64,000 nt of DNA from Pterobdella sp. o SKG-2022 (Eukaryota > Annelida > Clitellata > Hirudinida > Piscicolidae). The position numbers were made by a program, and so were the translations under genes. The notes under the pieces are model-generated. The model was not told where the DNA came from. It made no database searches and saw nothing but the letters and a program-made list of their open reading frames with translations. Where the stretch lies: contig OZ038321.1 of the NCBI GenBank assembly GCA_964035795.1, positions 26,073,544 to 26,137,543 of the forward strand, read 5' to 3'. Shown here piece after piece: positions 36,936-48,359 of the stretch; the stretch's first letter is position 1; each line of letters starts with the position of its first letter.

Positions 36936-38499
36936 TTCAGAATTAAGCATTCATATGGCTATAATAAATGTACTAGAATCGGCACAGTGGTGTATTGATG
37001 GTAAGTGAAGCTTTTCTTTTATAATACCATACATTTGCAGTCTTAAACACACTTTCAAAATTTTTGGATTAGGATGACAAAGTTTTTTGAAAAATATTTG
37101 TTTCATAATGAAAAACAATGCGTATTCTAAGAATTGCTTGTGTTCAAAAATTTTTTGATTAAAGCTTCATATGAGAACATAACGAACCAAACTGAAAAAA
37201 TTTGCTATAAAAATTCAAATAAAATAAATATGAGTTTAATGCTTAAAAATTAAAAAATCAATTCAACTCAAAATTTGGTAAAATATGTAAGAAGCTGGAA
37301 GAATTGTGAAATTGATTGAATAAAGCGGAACACGAAGTGGAAAAAGAGTATGGATTATTTGCCAGTTTTAATATTCAATCTCGCCTTCAATCGGAAATCT
37401 AATTTTGCAGTTTGCTTTGACGCTTTGCACCAATGTTTTTGTTTAAAAAAATCGATAAAAATTCATCAAGTTTGCTTAAAATGTTTTTTAATTCGAAATT
37501 TTCCACTTGGTTTGAGCGGGAGAATTTTTTATCCACACCTCAAAAATACAATAAAATCTTCTTGAAAAAAAAAACAAATAAAAATTTCATTATGAAAATT
37601 TTCGAATAACACAAAAAAACTATACGACAAAATTTAATTACCAAAAAAGCTAAAATTCTCTTAGAAATCATCAAAACACAAAAGTATGTATTAACGTAAC
37701 TACTAAATACAGTCTATATAGAACAGTACTATGGGTACCCTCATTTTCTCTTTTAAAGACATCGTATGTATCTTTTATTGAGTATTTATTCTAGTTTTTT
37801 ATCTCAAATGATGATATATGAAAAACAAAACTAGAAAAAGCTATTAATTTAAATAAGTGAGACTTTATCATATAATCTGCTTCAATTTTTATATTTATAT
37901 ATATTTATGAGTCACTGGTATTGTGTATATTTAGACAATATACAAACTTCCTTAAATTTTTAGATGAAACACTTCTTGCGTGTTTTCCTTAAGAGTTATG
38001 TATTTTTGCAAAAGTAATCAAATCTTTTGTGAAATTGTTATTAGATTAGATTATAAAAAATCAATTCAAATAAATTTATTTGAAAAATAGAGTGGTGTTG
38101 ATTCTATGAACTTGAAATATTTTCAAAAAACATTTAATGGGTTAGATAAAAAAGTATTTTTTATACTTATTACTATTGTTTCAAAACAATGAATTTTTTT
38201 TTGAACTATAGCTTTTTATTTTTAACTAGAGTCATCTATTTTAGGGACATGGAAAAAATATTAAAAATGGTTTTATTTAACAGGGTAGATGTATTTTATC
38301 TAATAACTTTTACAATTTTTTATATTATCCAATATGCACATTTCTGTAACACTTATACAATCTTATGATTTAGTAAAACATCGATCACAAACGTAAAAAC
38401 TGAATATAAAAAAGATGATATTAATTTTAAAAAACTATAACCGCCATATGAATCAATAGTTATTTTAAGAACAGGAGTTTTTTTTAATACTATCATGCA

Positions 38500-38552
38500 T
38501 TGCTGCTGTTTTAATATTTTAATCAATAAATTGATAAAAACAACAGCAGTAA
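38500..38552. repeat. Short inverted repeat around TGCTGCTGTTTT
   Basis: TGCTGCTGTTTT pairs imperfectly with AAAACAACAGCAGTA across about 25 bases of A+T-rich loop. It lies about 340 bases before the first exon of the unidentified gene at 38886. Function unknown. Confidence 0.5.
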
Positions 38553-38885
38553 AAGCTACAAAATTACAAAAAAACTTAAAATAGTATCAAGCAACTCATA
38601 AGTATTACCATAGATTAAAACAACGTTGAATTTTCTGAACCAACAAATCGTAAAGATGAAAAAATAATAAAACATAGAACACAAAAAAAACAGCGAATAT
38701 ACGAAAAAAAAACAAGTAAATCTGAACAGAAATAACCTTATAACTAACAGCAGAATAAACAAGACAAAGAAAAACAAAACTGTAATGGAAATATCAATCT
38801 GTTGTTTTTTATTTTTCCAAGTGTTTTGTATTTTTTTCAACTTTTGTTGCTTAAAAAAAAACAAAAAAAACACACAATCAAAAAC

Positions 38886-39078
38886 ATGGAAACAATAAAA
38901 GATGACAAAACAACACCACTAACCCTCATTTTACGGAAGTTCAGCGAAGGTCGATTGGAAACAACGTCCGAGGCCTTGAATCTTCTTAGCACCCTCACGC
39001 GGCTGATGATCGCTCGATGTGGTGACGCTTCTATTGCTCTTTCTGCCCGTGGTACTGTGGGTAGAGAAATTTTGGTTG
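38886..39078 (+). CDS. First coding exon of an unidentified gene
   Basis: The ATG at 38886 sits in a good context (AAAACATGG) and begins METIKDDKTTPLTLILRKFS. A helical stretch with LNLLSTLTRLMIAR follows, then GDASIALSARGTVGREILV. The exon is far richer in G+C than its flanks. Two donors are possible, GTAGAG after GTACTGTGG near 39060 and GTGTAT after TTGGTTG near 39079; both leave phase 1. The frame stays open past the second donor only as low-complexity Val/Leu/Phe. I do not recognise the protein. A plus-strand candidate exon at 40676 has the matching phase and a terminal exon lies at 43087. Confidence 0.55.
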
Positions 39079-39161
39079 GTGTATTGTGTGTGTTGTTGCG
39101 TGTTGTTTTTTTTTTATGTGTTAGCTCGCAAACAATAAGATAAGGATTGAACAATTGTTAA

Positions 39162-39230
39162 ATGGCACATGGTACTTTTGAGTTTGCATTAAAATCAGGA
39201 CCAGATGAGGTTTTTGAAATAAACCGATAA
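39162..39230 (+). other. Tiny ORF downstream of the first exon, doubtful
   Basis: A 22-codon frame, MAHGTFEFALKSGPDEVFEI onward, has protein-like composition. It may be part of an exon of the 38.9-43.2 kb gene or chance. No clear splice sites define it. Confidence 0.2.
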
Positions 39231-39538
39231 GAGGTGTGCATTCATTGACTATTGAGCCATTGTGTGTTGAGGTAGATTTAATTATACAAACAGTAGAATA
39301 AAAGTTTAAAGTTCAATACATGAATGAGATCAGATTGAATGAAATTTTATTGATTATTGCTGATGATTGATTGGTCAGTTGAAAGTTTTGGTAATTGCCT
39401 TACTGAAAAATGAACTTTACTGAAACTTTTATAAACAATAGTACGCACAAATGTAGTTGAATATCATTTTTGGTGGTTTTAAAAAAATATTGGAAAACAA
39501 AAAGATTGGAATTAGCGCTAGAATTGAGTAAAAAAAAA

Positions 39539-39792
<254 letters not shown>

Positions 39793-40675
39793 ATGATATG
39801 CTTAATGTCAAGTCTTTTAGTCAATATTTTAATGTGAACAGTGAGATTTATTTTTTTAAAATTCTTTTGGAAAAATAATTAAATAAAATGCACAAGATTT
39901 CTTTAAATATTGAAATTCTTTTCATAATTTCATTTTTTGGAGTCAATTTTCCCTATTACATTCAATTGTGCATTCATAAATCACATCTGAAACTAAATAC
40001 ACTCTACTTATAAATTTTTCAAACAAGAAACACGGTGGAGAATTTGATATTCTACAAAAATTTTTACTGGAAAACTTTTAATAATTAATTTACAGTTTAT
40101 TTTGTTTATTTAAATCTAAACATTGCTGGGATTTCTATGTTTACAATTAATGCTTTCAACTTCCTATATTTAATATCTAAGCCATGATACACTTATGAAT
40201 TATTTGCTTGGCGATTATTCAAAAATATTTCCAAGGTGATAAAGTGAAATTTATAGTGCTTTCGACCACGTTTCAACGATGCAAAAAGGACATAAAAAAT
40301 AGAAAAAACGGGGAAGGAAACGATAAATAAAAAGTACTAATGCCAAAACTCCGGTGATATATTAAAAATGTTCTGAACGTACTTCGTTTAAATAATTCTG
40401 TTTATTTCAAAGTAGATTTCATATTTTCATGCAAAAGTTGTTGCAATAAATTTTTCCAACATGAAGTTCATTTAATAAACCTCAACATCTACCTAGCCTC
40501 ATGTCAACTTTCCGGTAAAATTATTTTAGGTAAAATTTATACAATATGGTCGTTGTAAAATTATTTAGAAACAATGTTAATGTTATTATTTTTATAGTGT
40601 TCAAACCTGGAATGTATATATTAATTATTAACATTAAGCCTCAAATAGATTACCAAATGTATTCTATATGAGCAG

Positions 40676-40833
40676 CTAGCTACTGGCTGGATAAAGAAAA
40701 GGGCCAACGTTTGAGGTTCAAAAATGTCCCTCATCCAGCTAATTTGAAGAACCAAGCCAACGATCTATCACGATTGAGAAACGCTGTCAAACAGACTAGT
40801 GAAGACATCTGTAAAAAACGCCAAACGGTAGCT
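40676..40833 (+). CDS. Candidate internal exon of the unidentified gene
   Basis: After GAGCAG, the frame reads SYWLDKEKGQRLRFKNV, then PHPANLKNQANDLSRLRNAV and SEDICKKRQT before a GTAGCT donor. The frame continues open to 40893, so the donor could be a later one, GTATGG near 40883. It starts with two bases of a split codon, which fits the phase-1 donors of the exon at 38886. Basic, amphipathic composition. The acceptor lacks a strong pyrimidine tract. Linking it to the neighbouring exons is inference. Confidence 0.4.
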
Positions 40834-41947
40834 TTAAACAAACATTTCAAAATGCTTAGAATAAGTGTAGCTACATCAAGCGTATGGTTTTGAATGCACT
40901 AAGATCTGCTTTTCTATAAAGAGTGTTGTCTGCCATCTCAAAAAAAAAATTTTTGAAAAACTATATCATCCGTTTAGAGTGGGTAGAAGAAGGAAGCTGG
41001 AAAACATGGGATTCATAAGACCATTAAAAAGAACCATTAATAATTCATGCAATTTAGTGAAAATTTTAAAAAATTTGTGTTTTAGAAAAAAATTATGCTA
41101 CATAAAATTTTTTTTTGTGAGATTCCAGATCGTATGCAAAAAATCAAAGAATGATTACGCATCTATCACTTTTTAAATATCCATTTAAATAAAATATTCC
41201 ACTAATTTTTTGCATATTTTACATTAATTCGTGATTAATCTAATAAAAGAGGCTGCAAAGATTTGAAAAACTATTTAAAAACGATAAATGAATAAATTAC
41301 ATTATTCCAGACTTACATATTCAATAAGCAATAGAAAATTGAATCAGTATTTCAATAAAATTGTATGTTAGTGTTAGTTTTTATTGAGCTTAAAAAATTT
41401 TACTGTTAATTTTTTTTGTACAAAAATCAAATGAAAACTAGCTCACAATTTTCATTCTTTTCCTGGTTCAAACTCATGCTCATTAATTTCAAAAGCTGAA
41501 TCACTTCATAGAAAATTTCGCTTTTAAAGCTTTTCAAGCAGTTCAAAAAGATGAATAATGAATGGAAAAAAATGTCTTTTTAGAAACTCACGCTCACAAA
41601 AAAATAAGCCATTTGCGTCTAAATAGTAATTTATGATGTCACTAGTGGTATTAACGATTCTTCAATGTTAGCGTTAAAAGACAAACAAGATTAAAAATTA
41701 TTATATGCATTGTTGGAGTAAAATGGCAAAAACGAAAGTACTTTTTTGAAAAATGCTCTTTGAACTTTCGTTTTGTAAAAATAACCTACGCATTACAAGA
41801 TGTTTCTAATTTTACTTAGGCTTCTAATAAATTTAAATAGCAAAAACGTATGCAAAACGTCTAAAATAAAAGCAAAAATTATTCTTGAAAAAATTCGACT
41901 TGAACACGTATAATCTTTTGAATTTTTCATTTGAAAAAAATGAAACT

Positions 41948-42625
41948 TTAATTCATTATTTTAGACATCAGAATTCTTGAAGCATAAAATAAAGTTTCAC
42001 TTGATCGTTGGCTGCTGGTCTTAGAACGAGTTCCTGGCCCACTTCGGATTGAGATGAAGGATGGGTTGTTGTTAGAAGAACTCGTTGGTTTCTCTGCATC
42101 GTTGTTTTGGAACATCAATTGGCAAACTTCTTCATCGTCATCAGAAGATGAAGCTGATAAATAATCATCAACATTCATAGCATTATTGTCTAAGCTTCCC
42201 GCTTCATTTCTTCGTAGTACGTTATTGAACATGTTATTGTGCTTACCAGATAATGCTTTTTCATGTAAAAAATTTCTCTCCTCACAATAATCATCAACTT
42301 GCATTTCTTCTTCTGCAACACTTTCATCTAGAGGAGGTGTGAGTGGGATGGGGTACATGGGACTAGTAAGGAATCTACCTCCATACATGGGTAGAGGACT
42401 CCCAAAGTATCCTTTATTAGAGTTGCTTGTAAGAAGATTTTGATTACAGTTGTTTGTGATTGTAGCCATTGTATGTGCATTAAAGGACGCTGTTGTGTTG
42501 ACGTTGGAGCTTTTATTGATGCTGATGTCAAAGTTGATCGTTGCATCTTCTCTCCTTTCTTGACTGTTCCTTCTTGTGACATGGCACTCACCGTTAGATA
42601 TAACCAGTTTTATGGGCTTTTTCAT
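41948..42625 (-). CDS. Uncharacterised 225-residue, acidic, low-complexity protein
   Basis: The frame is intact from an ATG at 42625 to TAA at 41948. It begins MKKPIKLVISNGECHVTRRN and is largely predicted disorder: Asn/Thr/Ser-rich (residues about 28-70), a Pro/Tyr/Met segment SPMYPIPLTPPLDESV, then acidic stretches. MQVDDY and MNVDDYL form an internal echo about 45 residues apart, and SASSSDDDEE follows the second. The tail has LFYASRILMSKIMN. CACCCACAG lies just before the start and could be a splice acceptor for a 5' UTR exon. A strong donor-like GGTGAGT occurs 12 codons in, so the true first exon might be short. No family is recognised. Transcription factors or small regulators can look like this, but that is only inference. 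It lies opposite the possible plus-strand gene. Confidence 0.6.
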   Translation of the reverse strand: MKKPIKLVISNGECHVTRRNSQERREDATINFDISINKSSNVNTTASFNAHTMATITNNCNQNLLTSNSNKGYFGSPLPMYGGRFLTSPMYPIPLTPPLDESVAEEEMQVDDYCEERNFLHEKALSGKHNNMFNNVLRRNEAGSLDNNAMNVDDYLSASSSDDDEEVCQLMFQNNDAEKPTSSSNNNPSFISIRSGPGTRSKTSSQRSSETLFYASRILMSKIMN

Positions 42626-43086
42626 TGCTGTGGGTGAAATGGTAACTTTTAATTTAATTTTATTAAAATTTTATGCATGAAATTGAGATTATTTTCAGAT
42701 AAAAAGTTGAAATATTAAATTGAAAAATGTCTCTTCAATTTATTTTGAATTTTCAATATGACATATACTCAATCAATAATAAATAAGTCATTTCAATACA
42801 GAGAAGGCAACTTTTTCTTTCGTTTGAAGCATTGAATTTGAAAATCGAAGCAAGATTGAAGATTAATTGATTGCCGTTCTATAAAAAGAACAAAGATTTT
42901 TTCTTGATTCAGATAATATTAATAAGAACTAATTGAAATTTTCCTTCTATCATTATTCACAAAATTGTTCGATCGAATAGCACTTATCTGTTTTATATGA
43001 TAAAAACTTTAGAAAAGATATTTCAGCTTTGTTATCCAATATTATTAGATATATGTTAGCACAAATCCCTAGATATTTCATTCCAG

Positions 43087-43177
43087 CAAACGTGTGCCTA
43101 ATTACTTCGAAGATGTTGATATTGATCGTGTACTTGACGAACTGGGCTGTAAAGAAGCTTTAATTAACCATTTCTGA
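43087..43177 (+). CDS. Terminal coding exon of an unidentified gene
   Basis: A good acceptor, TATTTCATTCCAG, opens a frame that reads KRVPNYFEDVDIDRVLDELG and then CKEALINHF before TGA. The acidic, helical composition and the splice site make coding status likely. It starts with one base of a split codon, so the preceding exon must end with two. It may close the gene that begins at 38886; the exon giving the right phase was not found, so a separate gene is possible. No standard AATAAA lies close behind the stop. Confidence 0.6.
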
Positions 43178-43179
43178 TT

Positions 43180-46100
43180 CTCTTAAAACTTCAAAGTTCA
43201 TAAGATATAAAAAATTTTTTATTCTGTATTTATGCATTTGAATTATGGTATAAAATAGATGAACTATGATAACTACACTAGTAAATTTTGAACGAAGCTT
43301 AGTGTTTATATTTTTATAATAGATTTTTAGCGAATAAACATTTCAGTTATTCAGAAATTTCTATACACACTTGACAAGTTAAAAACTTACATCGGAGCAT
43401 TCTTTAAAAGCTTTTGAAACAACTTAAAATGTCAAACTCCCCCAAAAGAATTTTCAAAGAATAACGCTCATCGGCGAGTTTTGAAAGCTGGGACAAAAAA
43501 GGTTTCTTAATCGTTTTCAAGAATGCATTTATTCCAAAGATTTGACATCATTTTGTATTTGTTTTGACTGTTATGGCTGAAGACTGCTTTGAGGTTCCTT
43601 TATTAGCATTATGACATATGAATACGATACATCGAAAGCATAAAAAACCATGAAAGTAAAAACCTAGGCATTTATTTCAATGTTGTTTGAGTTTTTTTTT
43701 TAATTTTCATAAAAATGAATACAAAAGTACAATTTTGAGTAACGAGTATAAGCGAAAATTAAATTTTTTTAAATATTTATTATTCACAGATCCTATGCAA
43801 CTATAAATTTAGCATCAAAAGGGCGTCATCAAAATGTGCCCCAGACTTAATGAATAATCTTGAATGGTAATTCAAAAAAATAAAAAGTTCGAATTCAAAA
43901 TGAAATTATTTAGAATATGATTTCTCTGGCTTTCAATCCGCTAACAAACTAACAAACGTCTAAAAAAATTTCAATTCAAATATGAGTTTGCTTCGCTGTT
44001 CAAATATTTTTGATTTATACGTTATTTGTTGTTTGTGTTTGATTTTGAGATTGCTTTCACTATTGTTTTGCACCATATAGTTTGAAATTTATAATCATTA
44101 AAAGTAAATTGTAATGATGTGAGGCATGAATTTTGGCCAGAAGTTGGTGTGAATAGATGAATAGGAGCTTAAAATCATAAAAAAAGCTCGAAACTAAAAA
44201 ATTTTAACTAAAACAATTTTTTCTTTGTTCATGATTAATCTAAGCTTTCCAATTTAATTTTTAATTGAATTTTCGTATGTTATTGATTTCTATAACGTCT
44301 ATGCACACAACTTGTATTTTTTGGCAATTTAAGACCATAAATATTTGTATCCTCCAACCATGAAAATTACACGTGCAAACTTTTGAAAGTTTATTAATTT
44401 TTTCAAATTTAGTAACAAAAATTCAAGAAACTAAATTGAATTTTATAAACTTAATGAAGAAATAAACAAATGCAAATCAATACAACAGGTAATCTTGAAA
44501 GTATTTCTAATTTATAACTTTTAGAATAAAAATAGAAAAAAAAACTTTCGAAACGCATCATAAAATTGATGTCTGAGTTATATGCATGTAAAATCAAATC
44601 AATTCATAAACCGCTAATACCACGTTATGATAGAAGATATATTTTATTGAAAGTAGAGATAAATATAATAAATCATAAGAACATCTGATAAATCACAGTC
44701 GTTTGATTTCTACGCAAAACTCTTTCATTTCTTGTGCTTGCTTCCTTGCTGATGCGTGTGGGTTCAGTTTAGTTAAGATTATTCAGAATTTTCCATCAAA
44801 TTTAATATTGCTTGAACTTAGTAAGATTTATAATAGAAATATTTGAAAGTGATAAAGAATGGGCTGGCGTTTAAGTGGAAAATTGTCTTCATAGGTTTAA
44901 TGTTTGAGGAAGTTCGTTTTTTAGTTTATTTCATATTCAGTCTGCAAATTATTTTACAATTATGCTTATAAATGGTTTTATCTCACAAAAAATAGCTTTT
45001 TGTTTTATGATGTTTTTGGGAAGAGTCTAGAAATCGTTTATCTTTGATGAAATTTGAATTCTCATCCTTTGTGAAACTTTCGTTCTGTTTGCAACTTTGG
45101 TGTGGCTTTCCAAAATTTTTTTAAACTCAAGTTAATTTCAACAGAGAAGCAATAAGCGCCAAACTTTTTAGGAATTTTTTATTTCATAGTTCTTATTTTT
45201 TTATACAAGTTTCATTTAAGTAAAAAGCAGAAAATTGATTATTTCTTTAGTAATAATAAAAGACCTTTTGTTTGGAACAGCTTAAATCATGAAGTTTATT
45301 GTGTTGGAGAACTTTTGTTACTTTGATAAAAGACTTTTTATGCAAGTTGATTCATCCCGCTAATTTTTATGGCATTATGTGTGACAATTTTAAATGGACA
45401 AAAATTAATCTATACAACAAAACAATACAGTTTTTAAACAGTTTTATATATTGGATACAACAAAGGGAGTAAATCATTGAAAATAATGATAAATATTAAT
45501 GCAGAAAGACCACAGCAGTAAATGCTCCAAGAGTTCACCTGCCTTGTGAATTTTTTTTTCTCAAAGATGAAATGTAAAAAAAAACACTATTTAAAAATCA
45601 CTTGAGTGAATAATTTCATTCCAAATGAGTTTTCTGGGATAAAAAATTAAATATATTCAGGTGAATTTTACACGCTGTGTTGCCATTGACGCCCACTCAA
45701 AACTAAAAATTAGAATGTTGTCTTTTAACTATTCATATCATTCAACTTTTATTTATAACGTTATTTGAGTTGAATAATTGATGGTGCGTGTGGTGAAGGA
45801 TAAGAACACCACTCGGTCGTCTGGAAGAAAGTAAGACAAGGAGAATTATAAAGAATAATCTTGGTGTTTTCGGTTTGAATTGAGTTTTTTTCCAAGTTTT
45901 TTTGATGGATTTGATGAAAATTGTTTCAAGTAAAAACAAATATCCTAACATTATAATGTATAGATAAAATAAAATTTTCTATTATTCGAGGTTTTCAGAA
46001 ATTCAACAAAAATTTCAATAAAAAACACCTTTAAAAATTAGAAAGAAGCAATCGATAAAACAAACGTTTACAATTTTATATATATAAAAGCAGCCCATTA

Positions 46101-47695
46101 TGAATGCTTTAAGTTATTGATATAGATCTTATAAGGGACATGTTCCTTTGTCTGTCTCTATTTAAAAAAGCAATTATGCTCGAATTAAACACAAATTTTT
46201 GGTAATAAATGTATATCATTTATATTTAAAAATGTGTTTAGTATTGAATTTTTAATGCTATAAAAGATCATGAAAATGTTCTATTTTAAATAGAAGTTTT
46301 AATCGTAGAATAATTTAAACGCCAGACGCTTGTAGAAGTCATTTTTATGAAAATTTATCGCTATTTTATAGCCCAATTTTTAATATAATAATGATGATAT
46401 GTAAAAAGTTGGCATTAAAAAGAAAATAAAAATCATTCAAACTGATGAAATCTTTATAAACTGACGTTTCTTAACTAATTGATGTTCCGAAGCGCAGATG
46501 TAAATGGTATTTTGCCCAGATGTTCAAGTTTTCAACTTTCAGAACCCATTTGATTTTATTATGAATATCTTTTCAAACTATATCATAACTTGATTTTTAT
46601 GTTTTTTTTAATAATTTTTATGACTAATAGATAATTTTATTATATATTTTTAATTTTATCTACACTTAAACTTCATTTGATTGTGTTTTATACCGACATT
46701 CATTTGAATTCACCTCACAAACGCTTCAGACTTCAAAGTTCAAAAAACATTCCCACATTTAACAATTGAATTAAACTCATTTTCAACTTCTTTATAGAAG
46801 TTTTTCTCGAAATACCTTCTTATTTAAGTTTTAAACGTAACATAATTATAAGCTGCTCACACGTAGAACACCCATTAACTTTTTAAGAGTCATTCATTAA
46901 TCTAAACCAATGATAAACTTCAAAGAATGTATAGAAACTTCAATAATAATCCGCATCAGCCTGAAGATGAAATCCTTAGAAAGTTCTTGAATAACTTTTA
47001 TGGGCTACACAAAGTGTGTTTATCATTGAAACAAACGGATCACTCAATAGTTCTAGGCAAGCACATTCACTAGCTATATTTCTTCCACCTAAAAGTTCAG
47101 CATATAATTAACTTACAATAAAGTAATTAGGTACAGTTATTGTTGTATGCGTTTAAGAGAATAAATTTATACATTGGAGTTTTTATTGTTTTCAAGCACA
47201 AAAGCTTTATCTTTCCAGTAAGAATCTATTTATTACTCATAATTAAAATACGATAAAGTTATTGATGTACAAGAAAACATAGGGTTATTTATTATAGTAA
47301 AGCGTGTTGTTGAAAATTCTTTAAAAATAATCATCATGTATTTTAAATCAACCTCATGGAAAACTCTGGTTATCGCATTGATAAGCCAAAAAATGGAACT
47401 CTTCAAACTTTCTATACAAATAGTAAAAAAACTTAATGGAAAATTAGATTTTTACTAAGCACGCATGAATCTCCATTCATTTTTAACTCAACTAAACTAC
47501 TTCCAATCGCAGAAAATCTATTACACAAAAATTTCTTTCTGCTTTCGCCATGTGCGGTAAATAGAAATATGCCTCTCAATAATTAAAAAAGTTCAAAGAA
47601 ATATTTGAAGTATTTCGAAAGAAAATATGCGCCAATATTTAAATAATAGAAAATGAGTCTATATACAAAGTTAGTGCTTGTATGCAAACTTCTAA
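43180..47695. other. A+T-rich intergenic DNA
   Basis: No gene can be assembled. Near 43297 the sequence CGAAGCTTAGTGTTTAT matches the flank and core of the 15.5-kb palindrome. Near 45780-45840 a G+C-richer patch is open on the minus strand (LLSSRRPSGVLILHHTHHQL) without other support. Confidence 0.45.
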
Positions 47696-47839
47696 CGAGC
47701 TCAAAGATCATTCGGTGAATTATTTGATTTCAAAAAAACACTTAAAACTGTCGAGATCCCACCTGTGGCAATGAAATTATTGCATCCAAGCTTATTTTTT
47801 AAATTAGAACTATCTCACACGAATGCATGGAGGTTTTAA
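47696..47839 (+). other. Coding-like open frame, possible exon
   Basis: A 47-codon plus-strand frame ends in TAA and includes RSFGELFDFKKTLKTVEIPP then VAMKLLHPS. Composition is protein-like, but there is no start codon, no firm splice site and no known family. It lies 0.3 kb before another coding-like stretch on the same strand. Confidence 0.28.
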
Positions 47840-48114
47840 TTTTACAAGATTTCTTATCAATCTAACTGATGAGAGATTTTTTTGATAAAAATATTTTTTA
47901 TTTAGCTTTCAAAGCAAAAATTATATATGGTTTTGCACTTAAGTGCTTTTAAATATTTGAAAATAGTCCTATTAGAAGAAAAATCTTTTAAGAAATATAT
48001 GAAGCGTGTTTTTATCTAGATAGTCAAAATTTAATGTATATACACAAGGCATTAAAAATGTAGAAGCGAATTGGTGAAAATATAAAATCCAGATCATTTA
48101 TTTAAAAGCTTCAG

Positions 48115-48351
48115 TGAAGGTCTTACATGTGATTCAAATGTATATAGCCCTTGAGAGGAAAAACGGTGAAGAATGGCTTGAGGTATGAATAGTTAACATG
48201 TGTAGAAGGTGAATCTAGGGTGGGTCTGTGTGTAAGTGCTGAGATAAGTATTCTTTGTAGGGCTGATATGAAGAATTATGATGGTATGTGTAGAAGTGAT
48301 TACTCAGTTAAGTGTGAAAAGATAACTATTCAAATTAATGGCTATAATTGA
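48115..48351 (+). pseudogene. Coding-like block with a frameshift, family unknown
   Basis: The first part, after AGCTTCAG, reads KVLHVIQMYIALERKNGEEW and could end at a GTATGA donor (48183). From 48193 a second frame is open for 52 codons, with GESRVGLCVSAEISILCRAD and YSVKCEKITIQINGYN before TGA. It could be two exons with a tiny intron, or one sequence broken by a frameshift, as in a retroelement fossil. The segment is G-rich on the plus strand, unlike its flanks. No motif allows a family to be named. Confidence 0.3.
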
Positions 48352-48359
48352 AGTGAAAT

